53,671 nt of DNA from contig CAKRRJ010000004.1 of the NCBI GenBank assembly GCA_934394615.1, positions 1-53,671 of the forward strand. Reading direction: 5' to 3'. A program made the position numbers and the translations under genes. Origin of the DNA: an uncultured Lachnospiraceae bacterium (lineage in GTDB: Bacteria; Bacillota; Clostridia; Lachnospirales; Lachnospiraceae). Numbering within the stretch: the stretch's first letter is position 1; every line of letters begins with the position of its first letter. The notes beneath the pieces were generated by a model that saw nothing but the letters and a program-made list of their open reading frames with translations, did not search any database and was not told the origin of the DNA. Of this stretch, positions 40,961-50,943 are shown one piece after another.

Positions 40961-43039
40961 TTATCTGTTTTTAAAGATTTCCACAAATGCTTTCCACATT
41001 TTCACCAGTACATTCCAGATTCTGCGAAGCGGGCTCTGGCTTGCGGTATCGCCCTCTGCATCGAGAAGCTCGTTATCGTCATCCAGGCTGATCTCTGCGG
41101 TGCGCAGAATGATCTGTACGGAATTCGGCTCCTCGTTCTCACTGGAAGTGAAGGAGACCTTCTCTGCGTTCGGATCCATATTCAGGACGCGGGTGTCGCC
41201 GTCTAAGTCATCCCACTCTTTATCGATGGCTTCCTTCATGGTAACGCCTGCATGACGGATGGAAGCCGTGCTGTCCAATACGCTCAGGCTCTTATCCAGA
41301 AGATCCAGCGTGCCGCGGATGCTGTCGCGGGTTGCTGCGTCCAGGTTATCGCTGCTGTTCTTCAGCGCGTTCTGGACAATGGCTGCGGTGCTGATGCCGG
41401 TATTTAACGCGTCTGTCGTGCGGTTTAACAGTTCCTCGGAATCATCGAGAGAAGCCTGCAGATCCGGATAATAGCTGTCCATGGAATCGTACAGGGCTGC
41501 TGTGTCCTCGGTCAGCATATCCATGCTGTCCACCAGCTCTGCCGTGTATCTGGCGGAATCCGCTACATCATCCAGGAGACTGGACATTTCAGATGCCAGC
41601 TTATTGCTTGCCGCAGCAAGTTTCTCCAGAGCCGCTTTCTTTGTCACAAGCGCCTGCAGCAGCTCATACTGGTTTAAGGTCACTCCGGCTGCCGCGCTGA
41701 TGCCGCCCATGCTTCCGGAACTTCCGCTGCTGCTTCCCGCATTGCTCGGGGTCGCGGTACGGTCGTCGTAAAGCTCAACCTCAGAGTCATCTTCCAGATA
41801 ATAATCATCGTCGATGGCCTGCAGGCTCACGCCCATGCTTCCCAGGGCAGTCACATACGCCTGCTCACTTGCCTGCAGGGTTGCGTCCAGGGTGATGATC
41901 TGCTGCATGAGCTGGTTCAGCGGCTGAACGCCATCTGCCAGGTTCGCGGAACCGCTGCGCACGCCCTTTAACGCGCTGTGCAGCTTGCTTAACGGATCCT
42001 GCATGTCGCGCACCGTGTTCACGATGTCGCCGAGGCTGTCGTGTGCCACATCGGCTGCCTCTTTGGCAGTCTCAATGTGCGGGATCATGGCCTCCAGCTG
42101 GTCGGATACTGCCGACAACGTTTCCAGGCTCCGGTCATTGCCAGCCAGGATGCTGTCTTTTGCGCCGCTCCAGGTCTTACGGACGCTCTCGGCGGAACCC
42201 AGGCCATCCTGCAGGGTGTTGATGCCGTCACGCATTGCCTCAATGGAAAGTGCCATCTGCTGCATGCTGTCATGCATCTCATCACCGCTCTCTTTCCAGG
42301 TATCTTTTGCCTCTTTTAAGTCGGTGATATGCTCTAAGTCACTGCCGGTAAGCGGAGTCATTGCCATAAATACGCCGCTGGTCTCAAAGCTGTCGGTACC
42401 GATGCGCACAGTGAAATCGCCATCCTCACCCGGAAGTGCCGTAAACACAACCGCGCTGTTTCCACCGATGGTCTGCTTCTGCGCGCCGTCTGCCTCAAGG
42501 CTGTAGCAGTCGTTTACATCAACCATAACCGCAACGGCCAGCACCATGTTGTTTTTATAATATTCGTTCACTTCTGCGCTGTCATTGAAGGTCGCGTCGA
42601 TATGGATTTCAATAAGTCCGGATGCGCCTGCAAGCTCATCTGCGTTCTTCGGCACACCGTTTAATTTGTAGGAAACATCAAACTTCCATGGAAGCGCTAT
42701 CTTTTTCGCGTCCATCTCACCTTTATAATAGAAGCGTCCCTTGTAATCCGGCGAAACGTTCCAGGTCACTTTATTTCCATCAATGACCGGCTCTGTGTAA
42801 TCGGACATGTTGGTGACCGCGGTATAATCGCCATAGTCGGTAAAGGTGGTCTGGCCGTTTAAATCGCAGCCTTTTACCACATTAACGCGGTCTATATTTC
42901 CGTAATAATCCAGGTTGACATACATGCTCTCATCGACTGCAACGGACGCCTGGCCTGCCAGAACCGGAAGAACCGTTCCGGTGCATGCCATCACCGCTGC
43001 AAGTCCCATGACACCCAGTCTGTGATATCTCTTTTTCAT
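40961..43039 (-). CDS. YhgE/Pip-like exported protein
   Basis: This is a 692-residue exported protein (start at 43039 behind GGAGGAGAATGATC). The N-terminus MKKRYHRLGVMGLAAVMACTG is a signal peptide or anchor. The beta-rich first third contains YKGRFYYKGEMDAKK, and the middle has long coiled-coil helices (EAMRDGINTLQDGLGSAESV; LLDDVADSARYTAELVDSM), a YhgE/Pip-type layout. It contains RTATPSNAGSSSGSSG, a signature shared with other surface proteins here. No C-terminal multi-pass region is present, so it is a shortened form. It is the last gene of the envelope operon, across a 158-bp palindrome. Confidence 0.72.
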   Translation of the reverse strand: MKKRYHRLGVMGLAAVMACTGTVLPVLAGQASVAVDESMYVNLDYYGNIDRVNVVKGCDLNGQTTFTDYGDYTAVTNMSDYTEPVIDGNKVTWNVSPDYKGRFYYKGEMDAKKIALPWKFDVSYKLNGVPKNADELAGASGLIEIHIDATFNDSAEVNEYYKNNMVLAVAVMVDVNDCYSLEADGAQKQTIGGNSAVVFTALPGEDGDFTVRIGTDSFETSGVFMAMTPLTGSDLEHITDLKEAKDTWKESGDEMHDSMQQMALSIEAMRDGINTLQDGLGSAESVRKTWSGAKDSILAGNDRSLETLSAVSDQLEAMIPHIETAKEAADVAHDSLGDIVNTVRDMQDPLSKLHSALKGVRSGSANLADGVQPLNQLMQQIITLDATLQASEQAYVTALGSMGVSLQAIDDDYYLEDDSEVELYDDRTATPSNAGSSSGSSGSMGGISAAAGVTLNQYELLQALVTKKAALEKLAAASNKLASEMSSLLDDVADSARYTAELVDSMDMLTEDTAALYDSMDSYYPDLQASLDDSEELLNRTTDALNTGISTAAIVQNALKNSSDNLDAATRDSIRGTLDLLDKSLSVLDSTASIRHAGVTMKEAIDKEWDDLDGDTRVLNMDPNAEKVSFTSSENEEPNSVQIILRTAEISLDDDNELLDAEGDTASQSPLRRIWNVLVKMWKAFVEIFKNR

Positions 43040-43066
43040 GATCATTCTCCTCCATCGCTCCACAAT

Positions 43067-43224
43067 GTACTCTCGGAATCTCTTTGTGCCTGTTTTTGCG
43101 GCTGATTTTTTGTCAGTTGTGTGCAAATTTTTGAGGCGTACACGGCGTGTACGTTGATAAAATTTGTGCATGACTGGCAGAAAATCAGCCGCAAAGGCAG
43201 GTGCAAGAGAGACTCCGAGAGTAC
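43067..43224. repeat. 158-bp nearly perfect palindrome
   Basis: The two halves of this intergenic segment are inverted copies. The ends are GTACTCTCGGA and TCCGAGAGTAC, followed by TGCCTG/CAGG-type pairs, TTGCGGCTGATTTT pairing with AAAATCAGCCGCAA, GCAAATTTT with AAAATTTGTGC, and a central CGTACAC-ggc-GTGTACG at 43137-43153. It lies between the MMPL and YhgE-like genes, which would be one operon. Confidence 0.9.
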
Positions 43225-43230
43225 ATCACA

Positions 43231-45486
43231 TTATTTTCTGTGCTCTTCTAGCTTTGTCCGGATCTGCTCCGCCCGCTTATGGAACTGCTGTTTTCTTGTC
43301 ACATAACGCTCACGAAGTTTTCTTCGGGAGCCTTTCCATTTCTTTTCAATAACCAGTCCGTCGGTCAGTACCAGAAGTGCCGGAAGCAGGGTCAGTACTA
43401 ATACCAGGCTTAAGAAACCGCCTCGTCCGATCAAATGGCCCAGATCACCGATCGCTGCTGTCGTGGAAATCATGTATACAATGTATCCGGCCAGCGTGAT
43501 AATACCGCCCGATGTAAAAATAGAGGAGCAGGATCTGGTCACTGCCTCAATACATGCCTCTTTCTTCGGAAGGACCGCACGCTTCGCGATGTAATTATTG
43601 GTGAGCAGGATTGAATAGTCGACGGTCGCGCCCATCTGAATACTGCTGACGATGATGTAACCCATGTAGATCATATCTACGCCCTGTACATACGGAACTG
43701 CCATATTGATGAAGATCGCAACCTCGATCGGGATCATAACTACGATCGGGATCATCACCGATTTAAAGCTGAACGCAACAACCAGGAATACGCCAAGCAG
43801 TGTCAGCACATTTACTCTTGCGTTATCATCTGTGATAGTCGCTTTAATGTCCTGCGTGGACGGGGTCTCACCCACCACATAGGAATCATCCGGATAATAT
43901 TTCTTCATAAGATCCCGGATCTGATCGGTATACTCAAAGGATTTGTCACTCTCGCCCTTGGTCCTTATGTAGAGCAGCATGCGCGCCGTATCTTTCGTGT
44001 GGAGCTGGCTGATGGTGGAATCCGGCAGGAAGTCCTCCGGAATGCCCTCCGGCAGCGTGTTTGCCATGGATGTGACACTCTTTACATATGGCAGGTCTTC
44101 CAGCTCATCAGACAATCGTTTTTCCGCCACGGGATCATTGTTCGGATAGATGAGAAGCATCATGTTGCTTCGGCCAAATTTCTCCGTGATTTCCTGATCA
44201 TCGGCATAAACCTGGGTTCCCGGAGCTCCTCCCACTGCACTGTTTCCGTACTGGAAATTGTTCATCTGCTGTGCGACATAGGCCGGCGGTGTAATGAGCA
44301 GGACTGCCGCCAATACCAGATAGCGGATATGGAACACACCCTTTCCCAGTCTGGTAAAATCCGGGAAGAAGGAGCGGTGTTTTGTTTTATCATTCCACTT
44401 TGTAAATTTCAGGATCATGGCCGGCATAAACAGTACTACCGTCAGAAGACTGAATATAATGCCTTTTGCCAGAACCAGTCCCATATCAAAACCAATGTTA
44501 AACTTCATGGTTACCAGGGCCAGGAAACCAACAACCGTCGTCAGGCTGCTGGCGAAAATGGAGTTGATAGCCTCCTCAACCGCCTTGACGATCGCCTCTT
44601 CCTCAGAAAGTCCGGTGTCACGCCAGTTCATGTAAGCATCCAGCAAGAAAATGGAATAGTCCATGGATGTTGCCAGCTGCAGGATAATGGCTACGTTATC
44701 GGTCAGGAATGAGATCGTGCCGATGAATATGTTGGTTCCCTTATTTAAGAGCACCGCCACACCCATGACCAGCAAAAACAGAATCGGCTCCGTCCAGGCC
44801 GTTGTTGCCAGACACAGTACCACGAAAATCATAACCACTGCTACCACAAGGATCTTGTTCATCTCCTCATGCGTTGTCTGGATCAGGGATTTGTTCTGCA
44901 CCGCCATGCCGACGTAACAGCCCTTGTCTCCGATAATGGCTTTCATCTCGTCGATGGCTGCCTCCGTCCGCGAAGAATCGGATTCCTCGTCAAATGTAAT
45001 ATCCATGACTGCGCAGCGGTCCTTGTAATAATCCTTGATATCATCCATATTGATGAAATCTTCACCGGCGTAGATATTCACCGTCGAATCGCACCAAAGC
45101 ACCTGGTCCACGCCGTCGATGGCCTGAATCTTATCTTTATATTGCTTCGCTTCATACAAACTCACATCTTTCAGCATGACGCGCGCCGTTCCGGGATAGC
45201 CAAACTCTTTTTTCATGACATCCAGGCCCATGCTGGACTGCGCTGTAGACGGAACGTACTTGGTCAGATCATAGTTGACGTTGACAAACAGCATTGCCAC
45301 TGCGCAGAATAGGCAGGCCGCCGCGAACACCGACTCGATCCAGACACGCTTTTCAATGATGAAGCGGGCCAGACGGATGGTAAAGCCTTTTTCTTCCTCA
45401 CCGCCCTGATGTTGTTTCTTTTCCGCTCCTTTTTTGTGGGGCAGATGATTTTTTAATTGATCTCGCAGGGATTTTTTATCTTCCAT
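43231..45486 (-). CDS. MMPL/RND family transporter
   Basis: This is a 751-residue polytopic membrane protein. One N-terminal membrane segment (VFAAACLFCAVAMLFV) is followed by a large extracytoplasmic loop, then a block of helices with SMDYSIFLLDAYMNW near residue 280, a second loop, and a second block with TVDYSILLTNNYIAK near 620. The paired D-Y motifs in helix 4 of each half are the proton-relay signature of MMPL exporters, which often move lipids or hydrophobic molecules. AGGAG lies 12 nt from the start. It follows the CAP-like gene by 40 nt and should be under the same TetR control. Confidence 0.92.
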   Translation of the reverse strand: MEDKKSLRDQLKNHLPHKKGAEKKQHQGGEEEKGFTIRLARFIIEKRVWIESVFAAACLFCAVAMLFVNVNYDLTKYVPSTAQSSMGLDVMKKEFGYPGTARVMLKDVSLYEAKQYKDKIQAIDGVDQVLWCDSTVNIYAGEDFINMDDIKDYYKDRCAVMDITFDEESDSSRTEAAIDEMKAIIGDKGCYVGMAVQNKSLIQTTHEEMNKILVVAVVMIFVVLCLATTAWTEPILFLLVMGVAVLLNKGTNIFIGTISFLTDNVAIILQLATSMDYSIFLLDAYMNWRDTGLSEEEAIVKAVEEAINSIFASSLTTVVGFLALVTMKFNIGFDMGLVLAKGIIFSLLTVVLFMPAMILKFTKWNDKTKHRSFFPDFTRLGKGVFHIRYLVLAAVLLITPPAYVAQQMNNFQYGNSAVGGAPGTQVYADDQEITEKFGRSNMMLLIYPNNDPVAEKRLSDELEDLPYVKSVTSMANTLPEGIPEDFLPDSTISQLHTKDTARMLLYIRTKGESDKSFEYTDQIRDLMKKYYPDDSYVVGETPSTQDIKATITDDNARVNVLTLLGVFLVVAFSFKSVMIPIVVMIPIEVAIFINMAVPYVQGVDMIYMGYIIVSSIQMGATVDYSILLTNNYIAKRAVLPKKEACIEAVTRSCSSIFTSGGIITLAGYIVYMISTTAAIGDLGHLIGRGGFLSLVLVLTLLPALLVLTDGLVIEKKWKGSRRKLRERYVTRKQQFHKRAEQIRTKLEEHRK

Positions 45487-45525
45487 AATTGATCTCTACT
45501 CCTCTTTCCCTTTTTGTTATTCCGT

Positions 45526-46383
45526 TTACCGCATCAGAATCACCATGAAGTAATGCTTGCCGTCTTTCTCCGTATGCGCCATGCCGATCCGGCGGTAATA
45601 CTCCAGGGAATCTTTCCGCTTGCCATTGGAATCGTACTTGTCCTGGGTTTTGCCGATCAGCTTGTCGTACACGCCGTCCGGATCATCGCGGCCTTTTAAG
45701 TAAAATTCACGGCTGACGGAGTTTTTCCGGTACGATATCTGCGTCAGGTAATCCTTCAGGGTACCCTCGCCCAGCACGCTTTCATCGCTGTAGCCGTTTG
45801 CGAGTGCTGCCTCCAGGCGATGGGCGGCTGCTTCATTGAGACGCGCATCCATGATGAAACCGGCATAGCGGTCATACTGCATCTTCTCATCGTTTCCGTA
45901 GTCATCCTCGCGGTCCGGATATTCGTCAAAGTAAAGCTCCCGCTTTTCCTCATTTAACTGGTCGAACAGCGACTGTGTTTCGTCGTCGTAGCAGAACACC
46001 GGATAAGCGCCGCCTCCGCTGTTTGGCACCCACTGGGCTGTTTTCAGGGAACCGTTCCAGTTGAATTTATACAAGGCATTGTCAAACTGAAGATCCTGCC
46101 TGTTTTTTGTGCCATCGGCCAGAAGATAATACCAGCTTCCATCTTCCTGAACCCAGTTGCTGCGGGCAGTTTCTGTTTCTTCCTCATCGATCACCTTCGT
46201 TGTTCCATAGGTGGATGCCGGCTTTGTCTCCGCCACCGCTCCGCTTCCAGCCTCGATCGTGGAAGCCGCCGCCAGAGTCACGGCTGGATGATTCAGAAGC
46301 ACAAGACCTGCTGCAAAAAGTGCGACACGGAAAGGGTTCGTTAAGAACTGTGTGTTTTTGTGCAATTTATCTCGATATTCCAT
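45526..46383 (-). CDS. Secreted CAP-like protein with cell-wall-binding repeat
   Basis: This is a 285-residue exported protein. After a signal peptide (NPFRVALFAAGLVLLNHPA) it has a choline/wall-binding repeat (SNWVQEDGSWYYLLADG, YKFNWNGSLKTAQWV). The last 170 residues (DARLNEAAAHRLEAALANG, then RRIGMAHTEKDGKHYFMVI) resemble a CAP/SCP domain. The fit is weak because the usual CAP histidines are not clear. GGAGGTTTCT precedes the ATG. It is the first gene of the envelope operon and is divergent from the TetR gene. Confidence 0.75.
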   Translation of the reverse strand: MEYRDKLHKNTQFLTNPFRVALFAAGLVLLNHPAVTLAAASTIEAGSGAVAETKPASTYGTTKVIDEEETETARSNWVQEDGSWYYLLADGTKNRQDLQFDNALYKFNWNGSLKTAQWVPNSGGGAYPVFCYDDETQSLFDQLNEEKRELYFDEYPDREDDYGNDEKMQYDRYAGFIMDARLNEAAAHRLEAALANGYSDESVLGEGTLKDYLTQISYRKNSVSREFYLKGRDDPDGVYDKLIGKTQDKYDSNGKRKDSLEYYRRIGMAHTEKDGKHYFMVILMR

Positions 46384-46419
46384 AGAAACCTCCAGTTTTC
46401 CATTTCATTTTCTTGCATT

Positions 46420-46448
46420 ATTATCCATGTATATGCTAAAATACACAA
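46420..46448 (-). promoter_or_regulatory. Promoter of the CAP-MMPL-YhgE operon
   Basis: On the minus strand TTGTGT (46448-46443), a 17-nt spacer and GATAAT (46425-46420) lie 37 nt before the ATG. Confidence 0.6.
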
Positions 46449-46454
46449 GTATCA

Positions 46455-46482
46455 GTTTCATTTGGGACGTACAAAATGAGAC
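46455..46482. promoter_or_regulatory. Putative TetR operator
   Basis: GTTTCATTT (46455-46463) and AAATGAGAC (46474-46482) form an imperfect inverted repeat with a 10-nt spacer, placed just upstream of the operon promoter and before the tetR gene. Size and place fit a TetR-family operator; binding is inferred. Confidence 0.55.
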
Positions 46483-46542
46483 ATTTGAACCAGATTTGTC
46501 CAGAACGAGACAGAATGATGAGAAGTAATTATGGAGGTTGCC

Positions 46543-47136
46543 ATGGCACAGTCATCCACGAAAAAGACCAGTATTACCGCGCGCCGCACCTATGCGCTGC
46601 TGAAAGGAGCGCTATTTTCCCAGCTTGCGGCACTGCCGTTTGAACAGCTTACCCTGACCGATATCTGCAATACCGCGCTGATCTCGCGTTCCACTTTTTA
46701 CCGGTATTTTGAGGATAAATACGACCTGCTCCACTACTGTCTTGGTTCACTGGTGGAGGAACTGGGTCTGAATGAAGATGTCATCTACCTCACGAACCGC
46801 TCTTCTGTGCGGGATTTCCTCATGATTCTCGTGCGGCTGGTCGGCGAAAACCGGATCCTGTACCAGAAAATTTACTATGCCAACCAGGATGGTGACCTGA
46901 TGCGCATTATCCGTGCCGGCCTCATCCGCATTATCAACGATAAAATTCAGGCTGCCGAACAGAAGGGCTATCGGCTGAAGATTGCCGCCCCTATATTCGC
47001 CAGCCTGATGACTGATTTCTATTTTGATATTATAAAATGCTATCTGGAACAGGAAGAACCCTGCGATCCGGAGAGCTTTGTGGACAGTGTATGCCAGTTC
47101 ATTGAACGTGACTTTTTTGCGCCGCCGGAAGCCTGA
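46543..47136 (+). CDS. TetR/AcrR family transcriptional regulator
   Basis: This is a 197-residue regulator. The helix-turn-helix reads FEQLTLTDICNTALISRSTFYRYF (about residues 30-53), followed by DKYDLLHYCL, as in typical TetR N-termini. The C-terminal ligand domain has no assignable family. GGAGGTTGCC precedes this ATG; another ATG 12 nt upstream has a poorer site. It is divergent from the CAP-MMPL-YhgE operon with a palindrome between them, so it probably represses that operon and its own gene. Confidence 0.9.
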   Translation: MAQSSTKKTSITARRTYALLKGALFSQLAALPFEQLTLTDICNTALISRSTFYRYFEDKYDLLHYCLGSLVEELGLNEDVIYLTNRSSVRDFLMILVRLVGENRILYQKIYYANQDGDLMRIIRAGLIRIINDKIQAAEQKGYRLKIAAPIFASLMTDFYFDIIKCYLEQEEPCDPESFVDSVCQFIERDFFAPPEA

Positions 47137-47160
47137 TTTTCAGCTTTCCGGCGTTTTTTA
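47123..47160 (+). terminator. Terminator of the TetR gene
   Basis: CGCCGGAAGC (47123-47132) pairs with GCTTTCCGGCG (47143-47153) and a TTTTTT run follows. The left arm overlaps the last codons of the gene. Confidence 0.85.
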
Positions 47161-47170
47161 TTGTGTATCC

Positions 47171-47189
47171 GGGTCCAATTTTGCGACAG
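47171..47189. repeat. 19-bp repeat shared with 20779-20797
   Basis: GGGTCCAATTTTGCGACAG here is identical to the sequence at 20779-20797. Both lie just downstream of a minus-strand gene (glpK here, ABC-F there). The complementary arm found at 20738-20752 is missing here, so this looks like a remnant. Confidence 0.6.
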
Positions 47190-47197
47190 TACCATTC

Positions 47198-48736
<1,539 letters not shown>

Positions 48737-48754
48737 TTATTTTCATTTTACTAA

Positions 48755-50071
48755 CTAAAATTCCACGGTAAACCGGTTTTCTTTTACTCCGTCGGACTCC
48801 GCCCAGATTTTTCCGCCATGCATCCGCACAATTTCCTGCGCAATAGCAAGGCCAAGACCGTAGCCACTGGTCGTTCCCCTGGATGGATCTGCCCGGTAGA
48901 AACGCTCAAATATCTGCTTCTGTTCTTCTCTCGTGAGCAGTGTTCCCTGACTTGCTACCGTAAACCAGATTTTTTTCTCTGCTGCCCGGTTCAGGCTTAC
49001 CCGGATCGTACTGCCCGGTTCGCTGTATTTGCAGGCATTATCCAGAAGGATTTCTGCCAGCTGTTTTAACTTCTGTTCTTCTCCGTCCAGCATCAGATCC
49101 GGTTCCACATCTGTCTCCATCTGTTTCCCCTGGTCAAAGGCCACCGGCTCAAAGGTCAGCGCGCAGCTTTCGATCAGGAAACTGAGATCAACGGATGTCT
49201 TTTCCGCTGCCAGGCGGCCTGTGTCGCTGCGGGCCAGGAATAAAAGTTCCTCCACAAGCTGTTTCATGCGCCCGGCCTCTGCCTGGATATAGCCTATGCG
49301 GCGTTTGTCTTCCTGATCTGTCAACTCCGGTGATGCTGCAATGAGTCCTGCATTGGATAAGATGACTGTCAGCGGTGTCTTTAACTCGTGGGAAGCATCC
49401 GCCGCAAACTGGCGCTGCCGCTTCCAGGCTTCTTCCACCGGCTTTACCGCCCAGCCGGAAAACCAGACCGCAAAGACAAGAAAAACGAGGAAGGCTCCCG
49501 CGCCGATCAGCAGAGAAGCCGTGACCTGACGCTGTAAAGACTGTTCTTCGGAATAGGTATCACCAAACACGAAGCGGATACTTCCGTCCGGCGCTGTGTG
49601 CCCTTTCAAAAACCGTAAATGTTCTTCCGGCAGTTTTCCGAATTCTTTTCTGCTCGCCTCAGCTAGCGCAAGCAGGCTGCCTGTGTCTGGTGTTTCCGAT
49701 GTATACAGGGTATTTTTTAAAATGCTGATGCTTCCATCCGACTGCTTTTTGAACACCAGAATGGGGCGTTCCTCACGGCCTTCCGGAGGAGCAAAGGTAC
49801 CCTGAGTGTCTGCCTTTCGTGTGTCCCCAGGCACGGGTACTCCACCCGGTCTGCCCGGCTCCAATGCCTGACTGTTTTCGGTTATATCACCAGCTTCCAG
49901 CTTTTCAGGCGGTGTCTGCTCCTGCTGGAGCGCGCTCTGCAGTGCCTCCATGCTCCGTGTTTCAAAACCGGATGCCGCCGAATGATATAAAATCAGGAAA
50001 ATAGCTACCAGCAGAACCGTCACAACACTCATCACCATCAGGATCATCTTCCTGCGCAGTTTTGTGATCAT
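48755..50071 (-). CDS. Sensor histidine kinase
   Basis: This is a 438-residue membrane sensor. Two membrane segments (VVTVLLVAIFLILYH near residue 20; LIGAGAFLVFLVFAVWF near 195) enclose an extracellular region of about 160 residues, rich in Pro, Glu and Gly. Then come the phosphoacceptor DASHELKTPLTVIL (His near 226), an N-box with LLDNACKYSEPGS near 345 and G-boxes TSGYGLGLAIAQ near 410. It overlaps the response regulator gene by 4 nt (ATGA), so the two form one operon, with the regulator first. The signal is unknown. Confidence 0.93.
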   Translation of the reverse strand: MITKLRRKMILMVMSVVTVLLVAIFLILYHSAASGFETRSMEALQSALQQEQTPPEKLEAGDITENSQALEPGRPGGVPVPGDTRKADTQGTFAPPEGREERPILVFKKQSDGSISILKNTLYTSETPDTGSLLALAEASRKEFGKLPEEHLRFLKGHTAPDGSIRFVFGDTYSEEQSLQRQVTASLLIGAGAFLVFLVFAVWFSGWAVKPVEEAWKRQRQFAADASHELKTPLTVILSNAGLIAASPELTDQEDKRRIGYIQAEAGRMKQLVEELLFLARSDTGRLAAEKTSVDLSFLIESCALTFEPVAFDQGKQMETDVEPDLMLDGEEQKLKQLAEILLDNACKYSEPGSTIRVSLNRAAEKKIWFTVASQGTLLTREEQKQIFERFYRADPSRGTTSGYGLGLAIAQEIVRMHGGKIWAESDGVKENRFTVEF

Positions 50072-50748
50072 GCCTGCTCCACCTCCAGCCGGTAGCCAAT
50101 GCCGCGCGCCACCGCGATTTTCACCTTAGATCCGAGCAGATGCAGTTTCTTCCTTAGAAAAGAAACGTAAGCCTCCACACTGCTCTCGCCCACATCCGCA
50201 TCGTACCCCCATACTTTGGACAAAAGCATCTCCTTTGAGAGATACTGGCTGGTATGATTCATGAAAAGACGCATCAGTTCCAGCTCCCTGGCACTCAATG
50301 GAAGGCTCTTCTCGCCACAGTTCAAGGAAGATACTGCTATCATCAGATGCAGGTCCCCAAAAGTCAGTTCGTTTGCCATCTCTGGTTTCACCCGCCGCAG
50401 GATTGTCCGAAGACAGGCCAGAAGTTCTTCATTTTCAAATGGCTTTGTCAGGTAGTAATCGGCACCGGCATCCAGGCCGCACACCCGGTCTTCCAGACCC
50501 GACCGCGCCGTCAGCATCAGGACCGGGGTCTGTTTTCCGGCTTCCCGCAGACGGCGGAGCACCGTGTAACCATCCATACCCGGAAGCATCACATCCAGAA
50601 TAAGCGCATCATAATCTCCGCTTTTCGCGCGTTCCAGCCCAGTCAGCCCATCGCCTGCCGTATCCGCCATGTAGCCCGCATTCTGAAGCAGATCTGCCAC
50701 CGTGGCAGCAAGGCGTTTTTCATCTTCTATAATAAGAATGCGCATCAT
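50068..50748 (-). CDS. OmpR-family response regulator
   Basis: This is a 226-residue two-component regulator with receiver and winged-helix DNA-binding domains. The acidic pair is in IIEDEK, the phosphoacceptor is Asp52 in LILDVMLPG, and the switch residue Lys is in YLTKPF. The C-terminal half has LPLSARELELMRLFM, then SVEAYVSFLRKKL and AVARGIGYRL, typical of the OmpR/PhoB class. GGAGTGAAA precedes the ATG at 50748; a longer frame to 50817 lacks support. The divergent promoter at 50878-50909 carries TTAAGGTTC direct repeats that this protein may bind. Confidence 0.95.
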   Translation of the reverse strand: MMRILIIEDEKRLAATVADLLQNAGYMADTAGDGLTGLERAKSGDYDALILDVMLPGMDGYTVLRRLREAGKQTPVLMLTARSGLEDRVCGLDAGADYYLTKPFENEELLACLRTILRRVKPEMANELTFGDLHLMIAVSSLNCGEKSLPLSARELELMRLFMNHTSQYLSKEMLLSKVWGYDADVGESSVEAYVSFLRKKLHLLGSKVKIAVARGIGYRLEVEQA

Positions 50749-50877
50749 TTTCACTCCTTTTCTGCTTTCTTGCATCATACCATTTTTTTTTGATATCGTA
50801 CAGCGAATTTGATGCAAAATTTACTTTATTTTCTCATTTTATCAGATTCTTTTTAAATTTATGAACGTTTTGTGAAT

Positions 50878-50909
50878 TTAAGGTTCTTTTAAGGTTCCCC
50901 CGCTATACT
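50878..50909 (+). promoter_or_regulatory. Response-regulator direct repeats and -10 of the surface-protein operon
   Basis: TTAAGGTTC occurs twice, at 50878-50886 and 50889-50897, with an 11-bp period. TATACT (50904-50909) follows and there is no -35 box, since the repeats fill that position. This is the layout of a promoter activated by an OmpR/PhoB-type regulator. It drives the gene at 50944. Confidence 0.7.
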
Positions 50910-50943
50910 GACCTCATCAAACGAAAACAAGGAGGAATTCAAT

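Noticed and set aside
47165..47197. glpK terminator
   Set aside because: No hairpin with a T-run on the minus strand was found directly after glpK. The nearby stem fits the TetR gene on the plus strand.
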